Assembly (NCBI GenBank): GCA_964589935.1
Contig: CAZPVD010000015.1
Location: 26,235 to 90,234, forward strand
Source: VHCN01 sp964589935
Lineage (GTDB): Bacteria; Verrucomicrobiota; Verrucomicrobiia; Limisphaerales; VHCN01
Length of the DNA stretch: 64,000 nt
Direction: 5' to 3'
The translations under genes were made by a program, and so were the position numbers. Positions 33,062-41,863 of the stretch are shown here, piece after piece. The notes beneath the pieces are model-generated. The model was given only the letters and a program-made list of their open reading frames with translations. It did no database searches and was not told where the DNA came from. How positions within the stretch are numbered: position 1 is the first letter of the stretch; every line of letters starts with the position of its first letter.

Positions 33062-34438
33062 GTGCCGCTCACGCTTCCAGACGAACTGCGCCGCCTGCTC
33101 GCGGAAACGCCGGAGCTGCGCCGCGCCTTCCTCGTCGGCGGCTGCGTGCGCGACGCGCTGCTCGGCCTGCCCGTGAAGGACTTCGACCTCGAAGTCTTCG
33201 GCGTGAACTATGAGCAGCTCGCGAAGGCGCTCAGAAAATGGGGCCGCACCGATCTCGTCGGCCGCTCGTTCGGCGTCGTGAAGCTCGCCACCGGCAGCGG
33301 CATCGCCTACGACTTCAGCATCCCGCGCCGCGACCGCAAGGTCGGCCCCGGCCACACGGGCTTCCGCATCACGTTCGACGCGGACATCACGCCCGAGGAC
33401 GCCGCGAGCCGGCGCGACTTCACCGTCAACGCGCTCATGTTCGATCCGCGCGCGGGCACGGTGCTGGATTTTTTTGGCGGACAAAATGATTTGAAGAACC
33501 GCGTGCTGCGTCACACGAGCGCGGCGTTTGTCGAAGACCCGCTGCGCGTGCTGCGAGGAATGCAGTTCGCCGCGCGCTTCAACCTCACGCCCGCGCCAGA
33601 AACCGTCGCGCTCTGCCGCAGCATCAAATCGAGTTATGCCGAACTCGCCGTCGAGCGCGTGCGCGAGGAATGGTTCAAGTGGGCCGCGAAAAGCGCCGTG
33701 CCGTCCATCGGCCTGAAATTTCTCGCCGACACGGAATGGATCGGACACTTCCCCGAAATCGCCGCGCTGCGCGGCGTGCCGCAGGAACCAGAGTGGCATC
33801 CCGAAGGCGACGTGTTTGTTCACACGTGCCACTGCTGCGACGCACTCGTGACGCTGCCCGAATGGCGCGCAGCGGACGAGGAGACCCGCATCGTCTGGAT
33901 GCTTGCTGAACTCGCGCACGATTTCGCCAAGCCGCAATGCACCCACACGGCGGAAAAAGACGGCCGAATGCGCATCATTTCACCCGGCCACGAGGAGGCG
34001 GGCGGCCCGCTCGCGGAAAGTTTTCTCTCGCGCATCAACGCGCCCAATGCCATCCGCGCCCGCGTGCCACCGCTTGTCACGAATCACCTCGCGCACTTGC
34101 AGACCATCACCGACCGTGGCGTGCGCCGGCTCGCGCGCCGGCTCGCGCCGGAGACCATCGAGAGCCTCTGCGTCATCATCACCGCGGACGCGTTCGGCCG
34201 GCCGCCGAAGCCGCGCGAAGTGCCCAAGGGCGCGCGCGCGCTGCTCGCGAAAGCCGCCGAACTCAAGGTGAAGGACGCCGCACCGAAACCCATCCTGCTC
34301 GGCCGCCACTTGATCGAACTCGGCATGAAGCCCGGCCCGCAGTTCACGGAAATCCTCGACGCCGCTTTCGAGGCACAGCTCGAAGGAAAGTTCGCCGACC
34401 TCGACGGCGCGAAGGCGTGGCTTAATGAATTGAAGTAA
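33062..34438 (+). CDS. CCA-adding enzyme / tRNA nucleotidyltransferase family
   Basis: The 458-residue protein has the class II nucleotidyltransferase core 'AFLVGGCVRDALLGLPVKDFDLEVFG', then 'SRRDFTVNALMFDPRAG', 'EDPLRVLRGMQFAARF', and an HD-like domain ('HPEGDVFVHTCHCCD', 'LAELAHDFAKP'). It repairs or adds the 3' CCA of tRNAs, or acts as a poly(A) polymerase. GTG at 33062 has GGAAG seven bases upstream and is preferred over GTG at 33047. It is divergent from the rodZ-like gene. Confidence 0.88.
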   Translation: MPLTLPDELRRLLAETPELRRAFLVGGCVRDALLGLPVKDFDLEVFGVNYEQLAKALRKWGRTDLVGRSFGVVKLATGSGIAYDFSIPRRDRKVGPGHTGFRITFDADITPEDAASRRDFTVNALMFDPRAGTVLDFFGGQNDLKNRVLRHTSAAFVEDPLRVLRGMQFAARFNLTPAPETVALCRSIKSSYAELAVERVREEWFKWAAKSAVPSIGLKFLADTEWIGHFPEIAALRGVPQEPEWHPEGDVFVHTCHCCDALVTLPEWRAADEETRIVWMLAELAHDFAKPQCTHTAEKDGRMRIISPGHEEAGGPLAESFLSRINAPNAIRARVPPLVTNHLAHLQTITDRGVRRLARRLAPETIESLCVIITADAFGRPPKPREVPKGARALLAKAAELKVKDAAPKPILLGRHLIELGMKPGPQFTEILDAAFEAQLEGKFADLDGAKAWLNELK

Positions 34439-34453
34439 GACCTCGCGAGACGG

Positions 34454-36067
34454 CTACCCACTTTTGCGCAAGACCGTGTCCCGCTGCGCCCACGCCTCGT
34501 CTGCTTTCGGAAAATCCAGGTTGTAGTGCAAGCCGCGGCTTTCGGGTCGTTGCAGCGCGCAGGTCACGATGAGTTCGGCGACGGTCGCGATGTTGCGCAG
34601 TTCCAGCAGGTCGCTCGTCACGATGAAATCCCAGTAGTATTGCTGGATTTCCTCCTGCAAATTCGCGATGCGCGCGCGGGCGCGCTGGAGCCGCTTGGTC
34701 GTGCGCACGATGCCCACGTAGTCCCACATCAGCCGGCGGATCTCGTCCCAGTTGTGCGAGACGACGACGAGCTCGTCCGCGTTCGTCGCCTTGCCGGACT
34801 GCCACGGCGGGAGCGTGCCGCTCGCGGGCGCGGGGGAATGCTGCAAAACTTTTTCCGCCGCGCGGTGCGCGCACACGAGCGCCTCGAGCAGCGAATTGCT
34901 CGCGAGCCGGTTCGCGCCGTGCAGGCCGGTGCATGCGACTTCGCCGACGGCATAAAGCCCCGCGATCTCCGTCTCGCCGTCCACGTTCGTGATGACGCCG
35001 CCGCACTGGTAATGCGCCGCCGGCACGACGGGGATGGGTTCCTTCGTCATGTCCACGCCGTAGTTCAGGCAGGTCTGGTAGATGTTCGGGAAGCGCTCGA
35101 TGAGGAATCGCGCGGGCTTGTGCGTGATGTCGAGCAGCACGCAGTCCGCGCCGGTGCGCTTCATCTCCGCGTCAATCGCACGCGCCACCACGTCGCGCGG
35201 CGCGAGCGATTTGAGCGGATGATACTTGTTCATGAACTCGACGCCGTCGGGCGTCTTGAGCACGCCGCCTTCGCCGCGCACGGCTTCCGAAATCAAAAAC
35301 GACTTCGCCTTGGGATGATACAGGCACGTCGGATGAAACTGGATGAACTCCATGTTCGACACCGGCGCGCCGGCGCGGAACGCCATCGCCACCCCGTCGC
35401 CGGTCGCGATGTCGGGATTCGTCGTGTAGAGGTAAACCTTGCCGCAGCCGCCGGTCGCGAGCACGACGGTGCTCGCCGCGAAGGTCTCCACCGCGCCGGT
35501 GCGGCGGTCGAGCACGTAGGCGCCGACCATGCGGTTTTCACCGACGTAGCCGAGCTTCTGCGTCGTGATGAGGTCAATCGCAAAGTGGTTCTCGAAGACC
35601 TTGATGTTCGGCTGCGCGGCGACGGCGGCGAGCAAGGCGCGCTCGATCTCGCGGCCCGTCACGTCCTTCGCATGTAAAATCCTCCGCTTCGAGTGGCCGC
35701 CCTCCTTGCCAAGGTCCAGCTCGTGCTTGCCGCCGGCGCCGTTGGCCTCGCGCTCGGAAAACTTCATGCCCAGCTCGATGAGTTCCTGGATGCGCGCCGG
35801 GCCTTCCTCGATGATGGTGCGCACGACCGGCTCGCGGCACAGGCCCGCGCCGGCCACGAGCGTGTCGCGCACGTGCGACTCGAAGGAGTCCTCCTTGCTC
35901 GTGACGGCGGCGATGCCGCCCTGCGCGTAGTTGGTGTTCGACTCGGCGCGGTGCTTCTTGGTGACGATGGCGACGCGCCCGCGCGGCGCGACCTTGAGCG
36001 CGAAGGTCAGCCCCGCAATGCCGCTGCCGAGGATGAGGAAGTCGAATTGGCGCGTGGCCGGCTGCAT
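34454..36067 (-). CDS. nadB: L-aspartate oxidase
   Basis: The 537-residue flavoenzyme begins with the FAD motif 'FLILGSGIAGLTFALK' and has 'SNTNYAQGGIAAVTSKEDS', 'FHPTCLYHPKAKSFLISEAV', 'GADCVLLDITHKP', and 'YQCGGVITNVDGETEIAGLY'. NadB oxidises L-aspartate to iminoaspartate, the first step of de novo NAD synthesis. Length matches the family. A GTG further upstream would add 17 unlikely residues. nadA and nadC are not in the window. It ends convergently with the CCA-adding enzyme gene. Confidence 0.95.
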   Translation of the reverse strand: MQPATRQFDFLILGSGIAGLTFALKVAPRGRVAIVTKKHRAESNTNYAQGGIAAVTSKEDSFESHVRDTLVAGAGLCREPVVRTIIEEGPARIQELIELGMKFSEREANGAGGKHELDLGKEGGHSKRRILHAKDVTGREIERALLAAVAAQPNIKVFENHFAIDLITTQKLGYVGENRMVGAYVLDRRTGAVETFAASTVVLATGGCGKVYLYTTNPDIATGDGVAMAFRAGAPVSNMEFIQFHPTCLYHPKAKSFLISEAVRGEGGVLKTPDGVEFMNKYHPLKSLAPRDVVARAIDAEMKRTGADCVLLDITHKPARFLIERFPNIYQTCLNYGVDMTKEPIPVVPAAHYQCGGVITNVDGETEIAGLYAVGEVACTGLHGANRLASNSLLEALVCAHRAAEKVLQHSPAPASGTLPPWQSGKATNADELVVVSHNWDEIRRLMWDYVGIVRTTKRLQRARARIANLQEEIQQYYWDFIVTSDLLELRNIATVAELIVTCALQRPESRGLHYNLDFPKADEAWAQRDTVLRKSG

Positions 36068-36160
36068 GTGGCACCCATTGAACCTTTCCGCGAACGGCGC
36101 GAAAAGTCCAAAGTCCACGCCAAGACCGAATTGCGCGTTTAACTTTTCTGAAAACTGTCT

Positions 36161-36352
36161 GAGTCCCGGAGGGACGTTGTGAAAGTAGCCCGGCGTTTCA
36201 ACGCCGGGCCATCGTGCGTTGCAAGACGAGTCCCGAAGGGACGACTGAAGACAATCTTGTTCATTCTCAGCCGTCCCTGCGGGACTTGGTTCGCCGTGAT
36301 TTCAACCCGGCGTTGAAACGCCGGGCTATTCTCGCGGTGTCCCTCGGGGACT
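36161..36352. repeat. Cluster of palindromic repeats in a large inverted arrangement
   Basis: The 389-base gap between nadB and the glcF-like gene holds four short palindromes of the form GTCCC-N3-GGGAC (starting near 36163, 36230, 36273 and 36339). It also holds two longer ones built on CCCGGCGTT-N2-3-AACGCCGGG (near 36189 and 36306). The first half (palindrome, long palindrome, palindrome) is mirrored by the second half, so the block is one large imperfect inverted repeat that could fold as a cruciform or long RNA hairpin. Similar elements recur in PVC genomes. Confidence 0.75.
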
Positions 36353-36456
36353 GAACGGATGTTTGCCGGAAGACACAACATGCTCGCGGCATCTGCACGT
36401 TTTTCCCTTCGCCGCCGCCGCCGCTTCGCCTACAGTCTCGCGCCTGAGCCAAGCCG

Positions 36457-37758
36457 ATGAGCGCCCCTCACTCGCATCTCAAAGACCTCGATTACTCGGT
36501 CGTGCAGCAGTGCATGCACTGCGGCCTGTGCCTGCCCACGTGCCCGACCTATGACGCCACCAAGCTCGAACGCAATTCGCCGCGCGGCCGCATCTCGCTC
36601 ATGCGCGCCATCGCCGACGGACGCCTCGAAGCCACCGCGGCCTTCGCCGACGAGATGTATTTCTGCCTCGGCTGCCTCGCGTGCATGACGGCCTGCCCCG
36701 CCGGGGTGAACTACGCCGAGCTGTTCGAGCACGCGCGCGCCGAGGCCGAGCAGAGTGGCGCGCTGGACAACCCGAAGCGCAGCGCCATCCGCGCCTTCAC
36801 GCTGCGCTGGCTGTTCATGGACTTGAACCGGCTGCAACTGCTCGGGTTCGCGATGCGGCTCTACCAGAAGCTCGGCCTGCAAACCGCGCTGCGCCGCAGC
36901 GGCATCCTGAAGCTTCTCCCGCAACGCCTGCGCGAAATGGAGGCGATGACGCCGACGATCCAGGACCAGTTCTCCGCCGAACTCATCGCGCCCGTGACGC
37001 CGGCGGTCGGTGAGAAAAAATACCGCGTCGCGCTGCTCACCGGCTGCGCGCAGGACTTGATCTTCAGTGACGTGAACCGTGACACCGCCGAGGTGCTCGC
37101 GCGCAACGGCTGCGAAGTCATCACGCCCGCGGAGCAAAGCTGCTGCGGTTCGCTGCACGCGCACAACGGCGAATGGGAACTGGCGCAGCGCCTCGCGCGG
37201 CGGAACATCGAGCAATTCCCGCCGGAACAGTTCGACGCCATCATCACGAACGCCGGCGGCTGCGGCTCGCATTTGAAGCATTATGCAAAGCTGCTTGAAG
37301 GCGAGCCCGCTTACGAAAAACGCGCGCACGAGTGGGACGCGAAGGTGAGGGACATCCACGAGTGGCTGCTCCAAATCGGCATCACGCCGCCGCCCGCGAA
37401 CCAGCCTGCGCAGCGCGTGACGTATCACGAAAGCTGTCATCTCTGCCACGGGCAGAAAATCACGACCCAGCCGCGCGCGTTGTTGAAGGCGATTCCCGGC
37501 GTGAAACTTGTGGAATTGCCCGAAAGCAATTGGTGCTGCGGCAGCGCGGGCATCTACAACATCACGCAGCCAGAGATGGCAAACGAACTCCTCGACCGCA
37601 AGATGCGGCACATCAAGACGACGCACGCCGAAGTCGTCGCGACGGGGAATCCCGGCTGCCTGTTGCAAATCGTGAACGGCGCGGCGAAGGAGAATTTGCC
37701 GTTGCGCGTGGCGCATCCGGTCACGCTGCTGGCGGAGGCGTATCGGCGGGAGAAGTAG
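36457..37758 (+). CDS. GlcF-like (Fe-S)-binding oxidoreductase subunit
   Basis: The 433-residue protein has two [4Fe-4S] motifs, 'CMHCGLCLPTCPTY' (Cys19, 22, 25, 29) and 'CLGCLACMTACPAG' (Cys70, 73, 76, 80), then two CCG domains ('SCCGSLHAHNGEW' and 'WCCGSAGIYNITQPE'). This is the layout of the glycolate oxidase iron-sulphur subunit GlcF and relatives. No flavin subunit (GlcD/E) is adjacent, so the partner is elsewhere or it serves another dehydrogenase. Glycolate is the best guess for substrate of the complex. Confidence 0.83.
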   Translation: MSAPHSHLKDLDYSVVQQCMHCGLCLPTCPTYDATKLERNSPRGRISLMRAIADGRLEATAAFADEMYFCLGCLACMTACPAGVNYAELFEHARAEAEQSGALDNPKRSAIRAFTLRWLFMDLNRLQLLGFAMRLYQKLGLQTALRRSGILKLLPQRLREMEAMTPTIQDQFSAELIAPVTPAVGEKKYRVALLTGCAQDLIFSDVNRDTAEVLARNGCEVITPAEQSCCGSLHAHNGEWELAQRLARRNIEQFPPEQFDAIITNAGGCGSHLKHYAKLLEGEPAYEKRAHEWDAKVRDIHEWLLQIGITPPPANQPAQRVTYHESCHLCHGQKITTQPRALLKAIPGVKLVELPESNWCCGSAGIYNITQPEMANELLDRKMRHIKTTHAEVVATGNPGCLLQIVNGAAKENLPLRVAHPVTLLAEAYRREK

Positions 37759-37779
37759 CGACGAAGCAGCCGGGCGATT

Positions 37780-38523
37780 TCAGAATGTTCCCGCCGGGCC
37801 GACCTTCTTTGTCGCGACGTGGCCGTCAAAGAAGAGATAGTTGCGCACATCACCATGCGAAGGAATCCGCGGCAACTGGGACATCCACGTATTCGCCGGG
37901 TTGTTAATGGCAATCTGATCCGTGTCGCAAAGCGAGTAAATGTCCGAGAGTGGGCCGAAACCTGTCAGATCTTCGACGCGACCGGGTGGGTATGACGGGC
38001 TGCCGTTGGCGTTCACCGGGTAACCCCAAGGCGACTGGGGCAGGGTGATGGATGTGTTGAGAATTTTTCCCGCCTGAGTGTCAACGTAGTCAACCCGTGT
38101 GCTCGAGGGCATGTTGGGAGCCATGCGCGACCAACCCGGACAAAGCAGGAGCATGTTCGTCTGGTAGGCGGCTTTGGGAGCAGGCTGACCAAGGTAGGAA
38201 ACGATGTAGAAGCTGATTTCATTGATCGAACCCGAATTGTATTCAGGCGGCTGGCCGCCCCACATCGGCCCCGGCAAACGGCTGTTGTTATCATCCAGAT
38301 AGAGTGCCAGCGCAATGCCCACCTGACGGAGATTTGACTGGCATTTGGCCTGCACGGCCTTCTGCTTCGCGCTCGCGAGCGCGGGCAGGAGCAGCGATGC
38401 AAGGATTGCGATGATGGCGATAACCACAAGCAATTCAATCAGCGTGAAAGCTCGATGAAACGGGCGTCGCGACCGGGGCGAACAGGCCTCGCCCACCGTC
38501 GTGAACATGTCAGAAATGCGCAT
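37780..38523 (-). CDS. Type-IV-pilin-like (pseudopilin) protein, DUF1559-like
   Basis: The 247-residue protein has a prepilin signal 'RAFTLIELLVVIAIIAILAS' starting near residue 24, then 'CQSNLRQVGIALALYLDDNN' and a C-terminal 'YLFFDGHVATKKVG'. It is the second solitary member of this group in the window and is not near pilus or secretion genes. It is probably membrane-anchored, then cleaved by a prepilin peptidase encoded elsewhere. It converges with the glcF-like gene, with a 21-base gap. Confidence 0.85.
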   Translation of the reverse strand: MRISDMFTTVGEACSPRSRRPFHRAFTLIELLVVIAIIAILASLLLPALASAKQKAVQAKCQSNLRQVGIALALYLDDNNSRLPGPMWGGQPPEYNSGSINEISFYIVSYLGQPAPKAAYQTNMLLLCPGWSRMAPNMPSSTRVDYVDTQAGKILNTSITLPQSPWGYPVNANGSPSYPPGRVEDLTGFGPLSDIYSLCDTDQIAINNPANTWMSQLPRIPSHGDVRNYLFFDGHVATKKVGPAGTF

Positions 38524-38627
38524 ACCTCCATCTTAACGTTCAGAGCGAGGCGTGCATTCACACAGATTGGCTGCCTTTTTTGCTTGGGCAACCGGGCGGT
38601 TTCAGGTTGCATGACCCGGCCTTGAGC

Positions 38628-39431
38628 ATGAACGCAACGGAACTCAAGCAAGCCCTCGCCACCGCCACCGCCGCCGCGCGCGACGCGGGCGGATTGATGC
38701 GCAAAAATCTCCTGCGCGCGAAAAACATCAACGCTGCGACGCAGCACGACATCAAGCTGGAGCTGGACGTGCGCTGCCAGAAACTCATCGAGCGCGCGTT
38801 GCGCCGCGACTGGCCGGACATCGCCGTGCTGGGCGAGGAAGGCGTGCTCGGCGACCAAACCGCGCCGCGCCGCTGGGTCGTGGACCCGATTGATGGCACG
38901 GTCAACTTTACCTACGGCATCCCGCACGCGTGCGTCTCGATTGCGTTGCAAGAGAGGCAAGAGGCGATGGGCAATGGGCGAGAGTTTAAGACGGTTCTCG
39001 GCGTCGTCCATGACCCGTTCATGGATGAACTGTTCACCGCCACGCGCGGCGGGCCGGCGCGGTTGAATGGGCGCGTGATTCGTGTCAGCTCGCGGCGCAA
39101 GCTGGGGGAAGCGATCATCTCGATGGGCTTCGCAAAGAATCGCGCGACGCTCGATCGCGGGCTGCCGTTCTTCAACCGCGTCATCCATCGCGTGCGCAAA
39201 ATCCGCATGATGGGCGCGGCGGCGCTCGGCCTGTGCTACGTGGCTTGCGGACGCTTCGACGCGTATCTGGAAAACGGCATCAAGCTCTGGGACATCGCGG
39301 CGGGCGGGCTGATCGTCGAGCGCGCGGGCGGGGACTTCGACCATCAGCCGATCACGGGCGCGCACAGCTACGAGATGTGCGCGAACAACGGGTTGATCGG
39401 AAAGAAACTTCGTGCGTTGCAGCGCACTTAG
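38628..39431 (+). CDS. Inositol monophosphatase family protein
   Basis: The 267-residue enzyme has the metal-binding motifs of the family: 'IAVLGEEGVLGD' (Glu), 'WVVDPIDGTVNFTYGIP' (Asp, Asp) and 'LWDIAAGGLIVERAGG' (Asp). It hydrolyses inositol 1-phosphate or similar sugar phosphates (SuhB/HisN group). The ATG at 38628 is chosen over an upstream TTG. Residues in 'QERQEAMGNGREF' come from a short dispersed repeat also present in queG. It overlaps the amidotransferase gene tail-to-tail by four bases. Confidence 0.9.
   Translation: MNATELKQALATATAAARDAGGLMRKNLLRAKNINAATQHDIKLELDVRCQKLIERALRRDWPDIAVLGEEGVLGDQTAPRRWVVDPIDGTVNFTYGIPHACVSIALQERQEAMGNGREFKTVLGVVHDPFMDELFTATRGGPARLNGRVIRVSSRRKLGEAIISMGFAKNRATLDRGLPFFNRVIHRVRKIRMMGAAALGLCYVACGRFDAYLENGIKLWDIAAGGLIVERAGGDFDHQPITGAHSYEMCANNGLIGKKLRALQRT
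38951..38984 (+). repeat. Short dispersed repeat inside the inositol monophosphatase gene
   Basis: The stretch holds AGAGGCGATGGGCAATGG followed by GCGAGAG. The first 18 bases are identical to the copy in queG, read in the same frame ('EAMGNG'). The 16-bp tandem unit at 59.2 kb is the same with two changes. Confidence 0.6.
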
Positions 39432-40177
39432 CGCGACGCGCCACTCACGCGAATGAACTCGCGGAAAATCTTCGCGAACTTCGGCCAGCGGTCGTAGAGC
39501 CGCTCGGGGTGAAACTGCACGGAGACGAGAAACGGCAGCTTCGCCACGTCCTTCAATTCCATCGCCTCGATCACGCCGTCGCTACTCGACGCCGTGACGC
39601 GCAGCGCGTCAGCGACCTTTTCAATGGCTTGATGATGCGTGCTGTTGACGCCGCTCTTCGTCTCGCCGAGCAGCGCGGCGAGACGCGAGTCAGGCGCGAC
39701 GGTGATGTCGTGCACCGGCTCCATCTTGCGGTCCATCTGCTTGTGTTTGAGCGCGCCGGGCAACTGCGTCGGGATGTCCACGATGAGTGTGCCGCCGAGC
39801 GCGACGTTGAGCACCTGATGCCCACGGCAGATGCAGAGCATCGGCTTGCGCTGGCGAAAGACTTCCTCGATGAGAGCGAATTCAACCGCGTCCCGCTCCG
39901 GCTCGGTTTCCTTGATCGTGGCCGCGAGGTTCGGCGCGAGGTTCGGCGCGTAATGTTTCGCCTCGATGTCCTCGCCGCCGGTGAGCAGCACGCCGTCGGC
40001 GCGGCGCACGCAGTCGGCCACCTGCTCGCGCGTCGCGGTGACGGGCAGCACGAGCGGCAGCCCGCCGGCGTCCGTGATGGCCTGCGTGTAGCGGTTGGAA
40101 AGGCTGATGGAAGAGTCGGCAAACTCCGCGCCCTGCTTCTGCTGGCACGGCGTGACGAGGATCAAGGGCGAGGGCAT
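39428..40177 (-). CDS. Class I glutamine amidotransferase-like hydrolase (PuuD family)
   Basis: The 249-residue protein has the catalytic Cys in 'MLCICRGHQVLNVALGGTL', 'GVNSTHHQAIEKV', and the His-Glu pair in 'SVQFHPERLYD'. The early 'GVLLTGGEDIEAKHY' is typical of gamma-glutamyl-gamma-aminobutyrate hydrolase (PuuD-like) proteins, which cleave gamma-glutamyl amides. The ATG at 40177 gives the family start. It is the third gene of a minus-strand run after ispF and a 91-residue unknown. Confidence 0.87.
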   Translation of the reverse strand: MPSPLILVTPCQQKQGAEFADSSISLSNRYTQAITDAGGLPLVLPVTATREQVADCVRRADGVLLTGGEDIEAKHYAPNLAPNLAATIKETEPERDAVEFALIEEVFRQRKPMLCICRGHQVLNVALGGTLIVDIPTQLPGALKHKQMDRKMEPVHDITVAPDSRLAALLGETKSGVNSTHHQAIEKVADALRVTASSSDGVIEAMELKDVAKLPFLVSVQFHPERLYDRWPKFAKIFREFIRVSGASR

Positions 40178-40190
40178 GGAGAAGTTTTGG

Positions 40191-40466
40191 TCAATCCAGC
40201 TTCGTGCCGGGGAAGCGTTCAAGAATCGTCCGCCGGATGCGCGCGATTTCCTGCGGCGTCTGCTTGCGGCGCTGCATACGCCGCTGCACCGCGTCGAGCA
40301 GTTCGAGCCAGTCCTCCAGTGGCGGATTCTCCAGCGGTTCCCATTTTTCGAAGCGGTAGGTCTGCTGGTAAAACAGCCACTGGCCGCCATAGCGGCGCGC
40401 GACGATGTTGAGCTTTGCGCCCAGCTCGGTCCGGCGTTTCCAACCCACTTCACCTTTGACAGCCAT
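40191..40466 (-). CDS. Small conserved-looking protein of unknown function
   Basis: The 91-residue protein is basic and rich in aromatic residues, with 'VARRYGGQWLFYQQTYRFEK' in the middle and 'TPQEIARIRRTILERFPG' near the end. No signal peptide or membrane segment is seen. It lies 20 bases after ispF and 13 bases before the amidotransferase gene on the same strand, so it is probably part of that transcript. I do not recognise a family. Confidence 0.65.
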   Translation of the reverse strand: MAVKGEVGWKRRTELGAKLNIVARRYGGQWLFYQQTYRFEKWEPLENPPLEDWLELLDAVQRRMQRRKQTPQEIARIRRTILERFPGTKLD

Positions 40467-40486
40467 GGGAAATAATCAACCGCGAT

Positions 40487-40966
40487 TCACTCCGGCAAAT
40501 CCACGCCCGCGACGGCCATCGCGGCGATGCCCTCCTCGCGGCCGATGAAGCCGAGGTGCTCGTTCGTCGTGGCCTTCACGCCGACCTTCGCGGGCGCGAT
40601 GCCGAGCGCGGCGGCGATGTTCGCCTTCATCGCCTTCATGTGCGGCATGAGTTTGGGCTGCTGCGCGATGACCGAGGCGTCCACGTTCACGATGCGGCCC
40701 TTCCGCAAGCCAACCTGCCGCGCGGCTTCTTCGAGAAAAATTTTGCTCGGCGCGCCCTTCCAGCGCGGATCGGTGTTGGGGAAAAACTGCCCAATGTCGC
40801 CCTCGCCGATGGCGCCGAGCACCGCATCGCACACGGCGTGCATGAGCGCGTCGGCATCCGAGTGGCCGTCGAGGCCCTTCGTATGCGGAATCTCGACACC
40901 GCCGAGCACGAGCTTGCGGCCCGCGGCGAGCTGGTGGACATCGTATCCGATTCCGACATGAATCAT
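40487..40966 (-). CDS. ispF: 2-C-methyl-D-erythritol 2,4-cyclodiphosphate synthase
   Basis: The 159-residue enzyme begins 'MIHVGIGYDVHQLAAGRKLV' (zinc ligands Asp9 and His11), then 'HTKGLDGHSDADALMHAVCD' and 'KATTNEHLGFIGREEGIAA'. It cyclises CDP-methylerythritol 2-phosphate in the MEP isoprenoid pathway. Length is exactly typical. The frame is open to 41071, but the ATG at 40966 is the conserved start. ispD is not adjacent. Confidence 0.96.
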   Translation of the reverse strand: MIHVGIGYDVHQLAAGRKLVLGGVEIPHTKGLDGHSDADALMHAVCDAVLGAIGEGDIGQFFPNTDPRWKGAPSKIFLEEAARQVGLRKGRIVNVDASVIAQQPKLMPHMKAMKANIAAALGIAPAKVGVKATTNEHLGFIGREEGIAAMAVAGVDLPE

Positions 40967-41052
40967 GCGCGCCAGTGTAGCGGCGCGGTCGTTTGCGGTG
41001 CAATGAACTTTACTTCGCCGGAGGCTGGAACCATTCTCGCCGCGAGATTTCC

Positions 41053-41856
41053 ATGACGACATCATTTTCAAAAGCTCCGACCACGAACCCGTTCAAGCAG
41101 GCGCTGCGCGAGGGCAAGGTGCAGATCGGCCTCTGGGCGAGCCTGTGCAGCAACGTCGCCACCGAGGTCACCGCCGGCGCGGGCTTTGACTGGCTGCTGC
41201 TCGACACCGAGCACGCGCCGAACGAGCTGCCGACGATCTTCAGCCAGCTCCAGGCGATGACCGGCGGCACCGCCGCGCCCGTGTTGCGACCCGGGTGGAA
41301 CGACACCGTGCTCATCAAGCGCTTCCTCGATGTCGGCGTGCAGAACCTGCTGATCCCCTACGTGCAAACCGCGGCCGAGGCGAAGGCCGCCGTCGCCGCG
41401 ACGCGTTACCCGCCGCACGGCATTCGCGGTGTGGCCTCGATCCACCGCGCGAACAAGTGGGCGCGCGACAAGACTTATTTCCAGCGCGCGAACGACGACA
41501 TGTGCGTGCTCGTGCAATTGGAAACCACGACCGCGTTGCAGAACCTCGATGAGATCGCCGCCGTGCCGGGCGTGGACGGTCTCTTCATCGGGCCGAGCGA
41601 TCTTGCGGCGTCCCTCGGCCACCTCGGCAACAACGCGCATGCCGAGGTTCGTTCAACCATCGAAAGCGCCATCAAGCATATCCGCGAGTCGGGCAAGGCC
41701 GCGGGCATTCTCGCCCCGCTCGAAGCCGACGCGCGGCACTGGCTGAAGGTTGGCGCGACGTTTGTCGCCGTCGGCAGCGACTTGAATCTCCTCGCACGAC
41801 AGAGCGAACAACTTGCGGCACGATTCAAGGCGCCAGCACAGGCGCAGGCGGGTTGA
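41053..41856 (+). CDS. HpcH/HpaI-family aldolase
   Basis: The 267-residue TIM barrel has the family features 'GFDWLLLDTEHAPNELPTI', 'IPYVQTAAEAKAAVAATRYPP', 'GIRGVAS', the metal Glu in 'VLVQLETTTALQNLD' and the metal Asp in 'LFIGPSDLAASLG'. Members split 2-keto-3-deoxy acids or 4-hydroxy-2-oxo acids to pyruvate and an aldehyde, using a divalent metal. The next gene starts eight bases later, and a sugar-acid dehydratase lies 2.3 kb on, so a sugar-acid substrate is likely. Confidence 0.88.
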   Translation: MTTSFSKAPTTNPFKQALREGKVQIGLWASLCSNVATEVTAGAGFDWLLLDTEHAPNELPTIFSQLQAMTGGTAAPVLRPGWNDTVLIKRFLDVGVQNLLIPYVQTAAEAKAAVAATRYPPHGIRGVASIHRANKWARDKTYFQRANDDMCVLVQLETTTALQNLDEIAAVPGVDGLFIGPSDLAASLGHLGNNAHAEVRSTIESAIKHIRESGKAAGILAPLEADARHWLKVGATFVAVGSDLNLLARQSEQLAARFKAPAQAQAG

Positions 41857-41863
41857 GCGCGGC

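Noticed and set aside
36139..36381. 80-codon minus-strand frame in the palindrome cluster
   Set aside because: Its translation is produced by the palindromes (RRVEITANQVPQG-type repeats); such frames are commonly mis-annotated over these elements.
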